The translations under genes were made by a program, and so were the position numbers. From the NCBI GenBank assembly GCA_035610835.1, contig CM069443.1, positions 62,690,480-62,754,479 of the forward strand: DNA of 64,000 nucleotides. The letters are read 5' to 3'. Of this stretch, positions 45,274 through 55,116 are shown piece after piece; the stretch's first letter is position 1; every line of letters starts with the position of its first letter. Source of the DNA: Ophiura sarsii. Taxonomy: Eukaryota; Echinodermata; Ophiuroidea; Amphilepidida; Ophiuridae. The notes below the pieces were generated by a model that ran no database searches, was not told the DNA's origin, and saw nothing but the letters and a program-made list of their open reading frames with translations.

Positions 45274-45689
45274 CTCATTCTAATATTTAGTTTATTAGTT
45301 ATTTTGATCTTTTATCATAAAATAACGCAGTTTGTTAGATTTATTTTAAACAAACAACAACAAATTTCCCCCTTTATAAAATCGGCGAATCCAGCGAGCT
45401 GTTTTCCAACATCCTGCTTCAAATTAATCGCGTTATTTAGCACACACGCACCTGTCATCGCTGCGTTATACCCACAACGCATACGGCGGCGACATTGTGT
45501 AGGGGACGCTAACGCGATGACGCGTTGATCATACGCGCTGAAGGTATTATTTTTCGAATGAATTAAACCCCGCCCCAAACTATACAACATTGTCTCATAA
45601 TGCATGGGCGAGTCGGCTGAAAATCAGCCAAAAACCAATCAAATAAATTTGCCTGCTGACATCTCAAACCACACCCACTATATAACAAT

Positions 45690-45900
45690 GTTGTTTGGTT
45701 ATTATGTTTGTTGTTAAAATAAATCTAACAAACTGATTAAAGACCAAAATAACCAATAAACTAAATATGAATGAGAATCAAACATAGTTCTTAGCTGTTT
45801 TGCTATAGGCCTATACGACTCCATGGTACAGCCTTTACATTATAAGACCATCGTATACAGTATATAGTATTAGAACTATATTTTATTCTCTAAATACAAA
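45690..45900. repeat. Truncated inverted copy of the foldback core
   Basis: AATAAATCTAACAAACTG, ATAAACTAAATATG and CATAGTTCTTAGCTGTTTTG match the reverse complement of 45,250-45,350. It lies outside the TIR boundary. Confidence 0.6.
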
Positions 45901-46914
45901 TCTGATGTTGGTTTGTAAACAGGGTGAGTCAAAATATTCAGGTCCCGTTTTTAGAAAATCACGACAAATACTTTTGTTAAAAATTAACCAATGTCTTCAT
46001 TGCATACCGGTATATGAGTACACTAGCTACTTCTTTATACTTGATGAAAGTGTTCCAAATATACCCCATTGTCCATTGTAGGCATTGTGAATACCAACAC
46101 GCCATTGATTGACATTTCAAAATGCGTGAGTTAAACTTTTGCATTCATAGAGGTACCTTGGAAAAGTGCACATATCTCCCGTTTGAAATGACCAATTTGA
46201 ATTAAATGAAATTCAAGTTATAGCTGACAATGCGTTCGTACTGTGCATATTAATAAATTATATTATTTTTATGCATATTAGCTGGTTTAAATTATCGGTT
46301 GGGCCCGCTGATACTAGGGGAGAGCCTTGCTTTTATTTTGAAATAGGATTGCGTACAAGTAGCGTATAGTCAGTGTCATAATGCTATGGTCAACTCCATT
46401 CTATGCGTGCGAACTTGTGTGCATTCGTATGTGCGTAAACCCAGAGGTGCGCACCGGGCACATTCAAAAAAGGACCGCGCGTCAATCGTGATATCATCAC
46501 GCACGTTAGTTAGCACATTTCAGGCATCTGGACGCAGCTCCGCGAACAACGACGAAACATGCTCGTGTGAAATAGCTTGAATTTAGTAATGTCATTATAC
46601 CATTATGACAGTGATTATAGACAGTGAAGCTAGCAGTTAGCATTTGCGCAAACGCGACACGCAACGCGATACCACGGTATGATTACGTGGCAGTACGCGC
46701 AACGCACAATGTTGTTCAATTCTAGTGGCATTTATGAGCCAAATCTGAGAGGTTATTTGCTGTTTTTTGAGCAAATTGTTAACCAATTTCACTGGAATAA
46801 ACTTTAACACACCGTTATTTCCTCGATATTGCATGCAAATTATGCGCCACTTTGATCAAAACTAACGGAGACATAAGGATAACAAACACACACACCCCAC
46901 ACAGATTTATAGTA
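45901..46914. other. Intronic sequence, nothing recognised
   Basis: No gene, tRNA-like sequence or clear TIR pair seen. Short open frames appear random. Confidence 0.35.
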
Positions 46915-46971
46915 AGATGCTCGCAGCAGCAATGAACATGATGAGTTCATCACTCAGTCAGTGGCGTACCC

Positions 46972-48419
46972 AGCTTTTGGAAACTGGGGGTGGGGGGGGG
47001 GGGGGGGGGGGGGATAGTTACGAAAGTCATGATGTACCGACAAAAAAATCGCAAAAATGACCCAATTTTCTTCTTCTCGTCAGTAGCTGAAATATTGAAA
47101 AGTGGGGGTAGCGATGACATTGTCAACAATAGCTGAAAAAAATCGTCTGGTAGAAATCGCAAATCTACCCAGTCAGAAGTCAAGGCATGAAAATACCGTC
47201 TATTTTGTTCGCCCCGGCCGCCAGTGAAGTGAGATTTAAAAAAGAAAAAAAGAAATCGGATCATTTACAACTCGCGATTGTGAAGGATTGCCTCCATCAA
47301 TTTTTGATCATCTTTAAACAGGCTCATTTTGAAGGGGAAGTCCTATGTAAGATGTCATTTCCGATTTAATAAAAAACACGATTTTTGTTACTATCTTTGA
47401 GTCGATAAAGATGCATTTTCAATGCGATCGTAAACATCGTATTTTTGATGATTTTTAGACGTCATAGCAAAAACTTTATGCACAAGAAATGTTCCTAACG
47501 TATTAAACTTGATCAAAAATATATTTATTTGTAATACCTTTTTGGACAGGGGTCAGGGCCACGAGTTTTATTCACCTACGGTAAAAATATACGCCATTTT
47601 CCAACACACAGAGACTAAATCGGTTTTTTCTAAAAAAAAGGTATTCAGCAGGATTCGAACCGAGGAGGGGAGAATCTATTAGATTACTAGTCCATATTCG
47701 TAACCGCTCGGCCATAACTACTTACTGACGTGTCTATGTGTTCTCTAACTAGTGGTGAACTATTGAGTATTCGACGAAATTTAGCCAAATTGAACCCAGT
47801 TTTTAAATTGTATTTTAAATGTGAAAACGGTGTCGCTGCAAGCTACAATCCTGGAAAAAAGTCTTGGAACACCTGCGTGTGATTAACGGAAAAGTGTCAC
47901 CCCACTCCCCCGTACAATGTTGACCAAGGCCAGTGGCTCCTGCAGCTTGCCAGAGTGTCCCAACATTGATCGATGGGGGGTGGGGAAGGAAAAATCTCAT
48001 TTGAACAATTTCCATTTATAACAGAAGACAGCACGTGTGTTCAGCTCAGCGTTCGCGTTTCAAGGACTTTTTTCCAAGATTGTAGGTTTGGATTCAATGT
48101 AAAGAGCAATAAATTGATGATCGTGGAAGGTTATTAATTTAAAGCTTTTAATGAGACAGGGGTCAGGGCCACGGGAAATATCCCCCTAGTCACATGACGT
48201 TGAACCACATTTAAATGCCTTAATGTTGTCATTGTATAAGGCTGACATTTTGGCATATTGAATTGCACGATATCGACATCCGCTTTTCAAGGGAAAAAAT
48301 TCTCTTCGTATACAATAGACTCACTCAACGTTGGCATCTGACTGTACCGACGGAAGCTCAAGTTTACCGACGGGGATATTTCAGGGGGGCACCGGCCCCT
48401 GGACCCTGGGTTCGCCACT
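46972..48419. mobile_element. 1.45-kb hAT-type element in R copy 2
   Basis: Ends CAGTGGCGTACCCAG and CTGGGTTCGCCACTG. R-type sequence lies on both sides (ATGATGAGTTC on the left, CACGGTATCAAATC on the right), and R copy 1 is continuous here (about 36,390). The target duplication is AGCACGGT on the right against a diverged ATCACTCAGT on the left. It contains a poly-G tract and the tRNA-Ser-like sequence. Confidence 0.75.
47632..47721 (-). pseudogene. tRNA-Ser-like pseudogene with T8 terminator
   Basis: About 82 nt: box A TGGCCGAGCGG, box B GGTTCGAATCC, long variable arm as in class II tRNAs, and six of seven acceptor pairs (GTAGTTA with TGAATAC). It reads like tRNA-Ser, with loop CTAGTAA where tRNA-Ser(AGA) has CTAGAAA. 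The T-stem is broken. Eight T residues follow at once. Probably a tRNA-derived pseudogene. Confidence 0.55.
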
Positions 48420-48545
48420 GAGCACGGTATCAAATCCACGCCAAAATACAGTCGCTCACACCAGGCCGTGAAAGCCGTGAACCGCGTAACGTATTTTTGA
48501 AGGTACCACTCTCTTTTTTTTAAGTTTGGAGCAAATCAGCAAATG

Positions 48546-49176
48546 AAGAGGTATTTTGCAAAAGGGCCTACATCCACTTTGGCTCTTATTGAGAAAAAGT
48601 CAAAAAACTGTTTCTAAATATTCAAGTTGAGCAATTGAAAAACTGAATGGATTATGAAAGAGGTACACTACATACTAATTGAAATTGAAATAAATTTTAA
48701 ATGTGCTAGTTTTAATTTTTTTTTAAATCATGTTTACATTTTTTGAAAATTTGGATGTAGGCCCTTTTGCAACAAAACTCCATCTGTTTGTACATAAAGA
48801 AAAAATACCACACACAAAAAAATCATTTATTTTAATCATTTCAAATAAATAAGTTTGATATTGAAATGTATAGGTCACAATCATATGTTTCAAGGAAATA
48901 AAGTCATTTTTTTCAAAAATACCTACATCTCATTGTAAACAGCCATTGAAGTTGTTGTTTTGTTGCAAAAGGGCCTGTATCCCGATTTAATTCTGGATAC
49001 AGGCCCTTTTGCAACAAAACAACAATTTCAATGGCTGTTTACAATGAGATGTAGGTCTTTTTGAAAAAAATGACTTTGTTTCCTTGAAACATATGATTTT
49101 TCCCTATACATTTCTATATCAAACTCATTTTTTGAAAAAATGCACCATAGCCCTTTTGCAAAATACCTCTTCAAAT
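48546..49176. mobile_element. Multi-hairpin TIR insertion in R copy 2
   Basis: Outer ends GAAGAGGTATTTTGCAAAAG and CTTTTGCAAAATACCTCTTC. Inside, GCAAAAGGGCC-type ends occur in inverted pairs at about 48,558/48,770 and 48,970/49,010. The second block is a palindrome of about 320 bp (48,840-49,165) centred near TCCCGATTTAATTCTGGA. R copy 1 lacks the whole insertion (about 35,030). Confidence 0.78.
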
Positions 49177-49480
49177 ACAAATATCGGTCGTATAGGAAAT
49201 AAGAAAATCGATTCAAGGACATATTAGCCGATTGGCTTCTTATTTACATAACAATTGGCCTTTGCAAATCATGTTCATTGATAGACTAGCTAGGGTCTCC
49301 ATAGTTCAATCGAACGGAATAGTCAACACAATATATTTATAGGATATTCTTTATCGCAGTGAAATTGCAAAAGAAGAAAAAAGTAGCCTATCATTCAACA
49401 TTCAATAAATATTGCTAACGATATGCAATCCTGTCAATTTCTAAAAATAAAGTGTAAATAACAAACAGAAAAAAGTATAA

Positions 49481-49550
49481 CAATCCTGGGATTCGAACCA
49501 CTGACCTCATGATTATGAAGCCGGCGCTTTGCCGACTGAGCTAATGAAGA
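49481..49550 (-). repeat. tRNA-like sequence in R copy 2
   Basis: Minus strand: TTAGCTCAGTCGGCAAAGCG, then GGTTCGAATCC, then T6 about 12 nt further on. Box A and box B are intact. The anticodon-region sequence CTTCATAATC resembles tRNA-Met, but the anticodon and acceptor stems do not pair. Confidence 0.6.
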
Positions 49551-49946
49551 CTACACATAGATGTTTAGAAAATAAAATACATAAAGTTCAAAATACGAAT
49601 ATCACATGAATCGGGGCAAAAATGCGAGCTAAAATGCTTTATATTTCGATTGTTGTGCGTTTTTAACATAGGATTATCGCCCAAAAGTTGATTATATACT
49701 GAAGGAGATTGTAATTCTGATTTCATTATAATGCATAACACTACTTTTCGAAACGATTCTAGACACCTTAGTATTTCGTTCGTACATAAAATGTTTGCCA
49801 TTACGTTTTTTCGATTGAAATTCGGCGCGGCAAATCTATTGCACCATGGGTATTATTACATGGAAACACGGAGACTCAGATACGTAGGGAGTCATGTGAT
49901 TTTTGTCCAGGACAAACACTTGAGATGTACACGCCCCTTTAAGCTT

Positions 49947-52229
49947 AGAATTGAATAGGACGTATAACCAGGCCCCTGCTACTGAGATTCTCGGCGGCGG
50001 TGACTCCGATACAACGTGCAAATCTGATAGAAACAATTCTTAACACAGACGGGACCAGCTAAATGCCGAGAACAGCATAGAGAAAGCCATTGACTTTCGG
50101 CAGCTCGTGCATTGTCCTGGTTCCCAATTTGAATACGATTTTCACATTTAAAATAAACAATCGGGTTCCAACCCGTCGGCAATAAGTATGTTGAAAACAC
50201 CATGTATACCGCCCTCATAAAACCCTAGGACAATCCAGTTAAGGTTCGTCCGGCAAAAACCCAGACAATCCAAGTGGGGCTACACAGAGCTTGGACACAG
50301 TTTCGTCCGGGCTTAGCCTCACAACAAGCTCTTGCATTGTAGTTTTCAATTCGCAAGCCAACGCATCACCAAACCTATCATTATGACTTTATATCCAATT
50401 AAATAGCTATGACAGTACAGGCAGTAGTTGTAATAAAATAACATATTCCCTGTGAAACTAGGGGAAAATGCAACAAGCACCTACACACACATGATGAATG
50501 AATACACGTTGAACAACTAGCGTAAACAATAACAATATAGCGTAAATAAAGACTTTCATAAGTCTATAAAGGTTAGCAGACGACAGCTCTATTTCGATAG
50601 CTTCATATCTCTGTTTCATCATACTGATAGTTTTGATTTTATGCATTGAATCATGTGTGTTAACGTGCAGCACCTGTTGCGAATGAGGTGGTTTTGGGGC
50701 TTGTCGCACTGGGTAAAAATGAGCGGTTTTTGGCGAGTTTTTGAAGTCTTGTCTAGCAAATGTGGAACGGTAACAGTGTACACTTTGAAGACACGAGCCA
50801 CTACACTTCCCCGACGGCTTCAGGAAGCACAATTTTGCCAGAAGACATAGACTCAGGATAAAAACTGTCTTCAATAGACTAATGGTCTTACATGACGTGT
50901 TATATTACGTGTCTTCGTGGTGATATTGCTGATCGCGGGACATGTCTTGCATTATTGCATATAGCCTTGTGGTATGAAGAACTGTAAATTCTTACAACTT
51001 GCTTTACAGTCGTATCTTGGTTTGTGCTATTTTTTTTTATTGCTAACCGTTATTGCCTTGCAAGACATGTAAAGACATGACTTCAAAAAGTCTGAAAAAC
51101 ACCACTGACCTCGAGAATAGAAGCCCAAAGTTATATGCTTTGTAAAGTTCAAATTCTGCTTTGTAAATTCAACTTGTGCCCGGGCTTGTGCCTTCTTCAA
51201 TTTTCAATTGAGCTAAACACACCTGCACCCAGGATAAGCATTTCTTTTAATTTTGAGTATTTAGACCAAGGCAAAACGTGGCATAATAACATCATCAAAT
51301 CATCAAATTGTTTATCATCACTGCACCGCATTGCAGCCTCAGCGTTTCCATAATACTACAAAATATATAATTGATAGGGGTGTATGTTACAAAAAAAAAC
51401 AGCCATATATAATGATATATGGTTGGATGAGGAATTGAACCCGGGATTCCTGCGTGGAAGCGCTAGAGCGTGGCCACTATGCTACAATAGACTAACTATT
51501 TTGGCAAAGTCGTTGATAAAGATATATTTAGTATGGAGTTGTTGAAGCATCATATTTCGTACGCGTTGCAGATCCCCACTCAAAATTAAAGCGATTAGCA
51601 TTTTTAACAATGGAAATTGTTCATTGAGACTCCGTGTACAATTACGTTACCCCGTTTTCGCGCCGATTTCATTAGACTGATGCAAAGTCTTTTGCAACTC
51701 TATTGTACCGAACTATAAAAAGAGTAAGACTGGTTACCTCTTGAGGATTACGCACAGAAATAGTCATATACATATTCACACTAAGTTTCAAGCGGCCAAT
51801 GCAACGTAGTCTAAATTTAACCGGAACTACCGCACATTGATTGAGGGCGTATCAGCCCATATTGGTCCTGTTTTATCAATCGAGTCGCCCCTCCTTAGTT
51901 ATTCCTCCATGGTATAACATGATCAATGGCGCATGCGTTTACCCCTTATACATATTGGTATTCGTACCCCTTACACCAGTAGTGTTATTGGACACAGACG
52001 CTTGTTCGAATGTCGCACTATGAATCCCTCTTATACTGGAGCACTGTACTGCGGCGAATGGAACTTATAATTTAGACATGTTTAAAGTAACCAACTATCT
52101 ATCTACTCTCCAAGTTTAACATACAACTGAACTATGCGTGTTATGGTAAAAATGTTTATCTGATCCAAATGGTATCATAATAAATTGAGAAAACAAGAAA
52201 CAATCAAATAGGCCTATTCCGATTACCTA
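49947..52229. other. Intronic sequence, one tRNA-like sequence
   Basis: Apart from the tRNA-like sequence at 51,423-51,490, nothing supported. A 138-codon minus-strand frame (50,458-50,874) begins with a signal-peptide-like stretch (MKTVFILSLCLLAKL), but no domain, splice support or homologue is known. Confidence 0.35.
51423..51490 (-). repeat. tRNA-like sequence
   Basis: Minus strand: TAGCATAGTGGCCACGC (box A-like), GGGTTCAATTCC (box B), then a T-run about 30 nt downstream. Stems are degenerate. Confidence 0.5.
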
Positions 52230-52701
52230 AATAAATGAGTTTAGTCACCCGAATGATTTGTAATCTAGGCATTTACAACTAATATAAAGTAAAGATTAAA
52301 TCAATTTTACGATTAAAACATTATCGGTCAGGCTATTTTAAATGGTTGTATAAATATTTCTTATTAGTAACTCTTCATGACCTTAAATGACCTCTAATCG
52401 AGTACAGGTATGTATTTTTTTCATGAAACACACACCAATGGATAACGAGGGTTATAAGCTTTAATTTGATACCATACATGACATGTTTGTACGTATTCAC
52501 AAAGCAAACTTAATTTTAAACAATTGTTAAAAGTCTGAAAGGTCAAATGAGGTCATAATATTTTTTGCTCAAATGTAGAATTTTGGCACCCGGCGGAATT
52601 TTGATCTACATACTCTAGGCTATCATATAAAGCAATAAAATCGCAGATGTAAGCTATGTCACGGTTAAGGCCAAATATCGGCCTCTGCAACTCGACTACG
52701 G
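52230..52701. repeat. Right arm of inverted repeat bounding the 32-kb intron
   Basis: Reverse complement partner of 20991-21446, near CTCGACTACGG at 52691-52701. It lies about 225 bp from where copy-1 collinearity resumes (about 52,918). The arms are too diverged to be a recent insertion's TIRs. Confidence 0.75.
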
Positions 52702-52997
52702 CAGACAATCTGTAAGGTAGGGTCGGTCGGTTAGTTGTTTGTTTTATTTTTTCTTGTGTTTTGTGCTTGTTTGTTGCTCTATTTCTTTATTAATTTTCTT
52801 CAAAGTTTCTTTAAATATATTTGTAATTTTCCAAAAAAAATTCAAACACTTTTAGCTAAGATATATATTTGCTCAAAAAGTAAAAATGTTCAAAACACTT
52901 CAAAATTAACAAAAACAAAGTCTCAAAGCAATATATGTAAAACAGGTCAGTCTGGTCAACGGAACATCTTAATGGCCTATATAATGGTTTATCTTAC

Positions 52998-53087
52998 GTA
53001 TTTTTAGCAATCGATGGATTCATCGTTGTCATGTGGGTTTTGTTGCCTACGTCCGACTCATAACCCCAGGTAGGAGCTAGATTGAAC
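52998..53087 (-). CDS. ST8Sia copy 2 exon 5 homologue
   Basis: 90 nt, acceptor GTTTTCAG, donor GTAAGAT. Reads FNLAPTWGYESDVGNKTHMT and TMNPSIAKN. Its trailing AC joins the G at 20462 as a Thr codon, so the phase is kept across the 32.5-kb intron. Confidence 0.88.
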
Positions 53088-53343
53088 CTGAAAACAAATA
53101 CAAAATGCAAAATGAAATATTGATAAGATCATGGACTTCACCTGTACACAGCACTCGGGCATTTTCGCAGACGACTATTTTTGGTACATTTTCCCATAGG
53201 GGTATTTTAGTTTTGAATACGATTTATTCCGTTAACATGATCTTCATGCTGCTTAAAGGAACATTCATTGAAATCCTAGTTTCTGGGTGAAATGGTGATG
53301 GTGCCTTTTCAAAATGGCCGCTAAGATCTAACAAAATAACCTA

Positions 53344-53664
53344 AACTGCTCAAAAAAGTTTGGAAATTTGTATTCAATCGCCATTTCTTTGAATTCAATG
53401 AAGTGTTACATTGACACAGTGTAGAGTAATGCTCTATTGAATTTTGAACATAAAATAGTGTTGATTTTGGCACATTCGGATTGAGACCTCTCCATGTTCT
53501 CAAGCAAGTGGCAGAGCACTGGAATAATGTATTGCTACAAATTGGGTATCATTGTAAAGATGAACACATCAGCTTTTTATTGATATGCAACACACTATGG
53601 AAATATCCCGATATATTTGAACATTTTTTTATTGCAAAAATATTCCTAACTTTTTTGAGCAGTT
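53344..53664. mobile_element. 321-bp MITE in ST8Sia copy 2 intron
   Basis: Ends AACTGCTCAAAAAAGTT and AACTTTTTTGAGCAGTT, with TA at 53342-53343 and 53665-53666. Copy 1 at about 3,674-3,690 has the site without the insertion. Fits Tc1/mariner-type targeting. Confidence 0.88.
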
Positions 53665-54060
53665 TATAGGCCTATAGGGTTTTAACTGATCTGTTCTTTG
53701 CTGTACCAGTTTTTACTTCTGAAGATAGGGATGACATACAGACTTTTGATAATCTGGGATATGCAATGTCTGTGATAGGGAACAAAATGTGCAAAAGAAG
53801 TGTCGTGATGTGATAATATAATTTGTTGGCAATGATTGGATCAATAATATTCTGTGTTCCCATGCTTTTACTGGATTTCAGGAGGTAGCGAAGGTCGTGC
53901 TGATGGGTAAATTGTTTATTTAAAATTAAAAAAACACAGACTGGAGTGTGCTGGAGAGAGATCAGGGTTTGTTTGCTGTGATAGTATTGGATGAGAGTCC
54001 AGAATTTTCAATGATATGCAGCCAGTCCATATAGGCGGACGGGAAGAGTGTAGAGCTTAC

Positions 54061-54173
54061 CTGAAAACGATATCTGCTTCATCAATCTCGTTACCGCATT
54101 GTGACCCTTGTAGTATACCGCTGCTTCCTACGACATTGCATTTATTATATGGAGGTGGAGGTAGAAGAGATTC
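54061..54173 (-). CDS. ST8Sia copy 2 exon 4 homologue (motif L)
   Basis: 113 nt as in copy 1. Encodes YNKCNVVGSSGILQGSQCG then NEIDEADIVFR. Both motif L cysteines are kept and the Asn-to-Ser change after VVG is shared with copy 1. Donor GTAAGC is closer to consensus than copy 1's GTTAGC. Confidence 0.88.
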
Positions 54174-54239
54174 CTGTGTTGTTTAAATGAGGCACAATTT
54201 ATTGTTAATAATATAGGTGTAAAACTATCAATCGATCGA

Positions 54240-54375
54240 CCAACAAACCAACCAACCAACCCAGACACCCACCCATCCAATCAACCAACTAACCACCCAC
54301 CCACCCATCACCCACCCACCAAGCAAGCAAGCAAAGCAAGTAAGCAAGCAAGGAAGCATGCAAGCAAGCAAGCAC
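54240..54375. repeat. (CCAA)n/(AAGC)n microsatellite, copy 2 intron 3
   Basis: Counterpart of 4225-4352. Longer CCAACCCACC part and shorter AAGC part than copy 1. Confidence 0.8.
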
Positions 54376-54403
54376 GATAATGATATTAAAATAGTCTGCC
54401 TAC

Positions 54404-54551
54404 CTTTGGGAGCAATTTGAATATGGCGTTGTCTGCTTTGAATTTGAATTTAGCTAGGAGTGTTGTAATTTGAGAACCAAGGGGCGTGGTCTTCCTCGTG
54501 ATCATCATGTGGTCGTAGGTACTCATGTTTATCTTTTCTTCAAATTTTAAC
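54404..54551 (-). CDS. ST8Sia copy 2 exon 3 homologue
   Basis: Same acceptor (TATATCCAG) and donor (GTAGGC) as copy 1. Encodes INMSTYDHMMITRKTTPLGS and on to LLPK, with one extra Leu codon relative to copy 1. Confidence 0.85.
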
Positions 54552-54835
54552 CTGGATATAAAGATAGGCATTGAATAAAACATATACAGATAATTATGTA
54601 TATATAAGAAATATACTTGATACAAACACACTAGACCAACCGATGTTCCTTATAAGATGCAAGTGTATTGAAAATCTGGAACTGGTATCAAATATCTGAA
54701 TTGAAAAATTTGCAGTAAAACAATTGCTTTCCTAACATTTGAATAGTATACGAGGGTTACTCAAAAAAGTTAAACCTCCTCCCTCATGAACGTCACTAAT
54801 ATGAGTTTCAGCATCATGAAAGTTGTCATGCCGAT

Positions 54836-55116
54836 TAGGCCAAAAACAAAGAGGTTATGTTGTCCTCCACAGCTTTCAGAGAGCAGGGGCGTGCGGGCGG
54901 ATTTTCTTTTTTTTAAATTAAATTTTCTTTTACCAGCGAAAGCTCAAAGTTCAGCCAACAAGAAGTTTAAATCACTCTAAGAGTCGCACATATATGTTAT
55001 GAACACTTAATTTAATATCCAATGCCATTTAGGCTGTTAAAAAAAAAATCTGAGCGGCCCTAAATCTGACGAGCGGGCGGTCGAGGACAACATAACAATT
55101 TTTGTTTGCCTTTTAG
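54836..55116. mobile_element. About 280-bp TIR element upstream of copy 2 exon 3
   Basis: Inverted ends contain GGTTATGTTGTCCTC and GAGGACAACATAAC, each near an AAACAAA tract and a GCGGGCGG motif. In copy 1 (about 4,786-4,790) the flanks are continuous: TTTGTCAT followed by AGCTCTGAATC. Exact ends are uncertain by a few bases. A second copy starts at about 63,866 at the window edge. Confidence 0.72.

Larger units (their letters stand above)
38488..45680. mobile_element. Palindromic foldback element split by a Ty3/gypsy insertion
   Basis: Outer ends CAGTGGGTGTGG and CCACACCCACTA, next to TA (38486-38487, 45681-45682). Without the gypsy element it is about 0.9 kb and almost wholly a palindrome. 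The left arm (38488-38631 plus 44924-45180) pairs with the right arm (45182-45680), for example ATTATGAGACA, GGGCGGGG and GATTCGCCGATTTTATAAAG. An ATTG duplicated at 38628-38631 and 44920-44923 marks the gypsy insertion point. A truncated inverted relative follows at 45,690-45,900. Confidence 0.8.
46915..49946 (-). repeat. Dispersed repeat R, copy 2
   Basis: Inverted relative to R copy 1. From right to left: CCCCTTTAA end, GGACAAACACTTGAG, the tRNA-like head, then TATTTATTGAATGTTGAAT. It carries two insertions that R copy 1 lacks (46972-48419 and 48546-49176) and lacks the one in copy 1. Confidence 0.75.
20063..54551 (-). pseudogene. ST8Sia-like sialyltransferase, copy 2 (probable pseudogene, 32.5-kb intron)
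   Basis: Exons homologous to copy 1 exons 3-6 lie in the same order and strand: 54551-54404, 54173-54061, 53087-52998 and 20462-20063. Lengths are 148, 113, 90 and about 400 nt; the first differs from copy 1 by one codon. Splice sites and phases are kept (donors GTAGGC, GTAAGC, GTAAGA). Sequence is highly similar, with the same VVGSSG in motif L. The last intron runs from 52997 to 20463, against 2.5 kb in copy 1, and holds most of the transposons in this window. The last exon has a 4-bp deletion in motif VS that makes an early stop at 20063. Homologues of exons 1 and 2 were not found between 54,552 and the right edge and may lie beyond it. An alternative is a functional gene with a shortened C terminus, but the lost motif VS makes activity unlikely. 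Confidence 0.82.

Noticed and set aside
47640..47721. Functional tRNA-Ser gene
   Set aside because: Box A, box B and terminator look good, but the T-stem and part of the anticodon stem do not pair and the anticodon differs from the tRNA-Ser it resembles; kept as a pseudogene.
50458..50874. 138-codon minus-strand frame with a signal-peptide-like start
   Set aside because: No recognisable domain, no splice or promoter support, and it lies in transposon-rich intron sequence; may be chance.
20991..52701. A giant Polinton/Maverick-like element bounded by the inverted arms
   Set aside because: No family B DNA polymerase, integrase, ATPase, protease or capsid gene between the arms; the contents are separate LINE, hAT, gypsy and MITE insertions.
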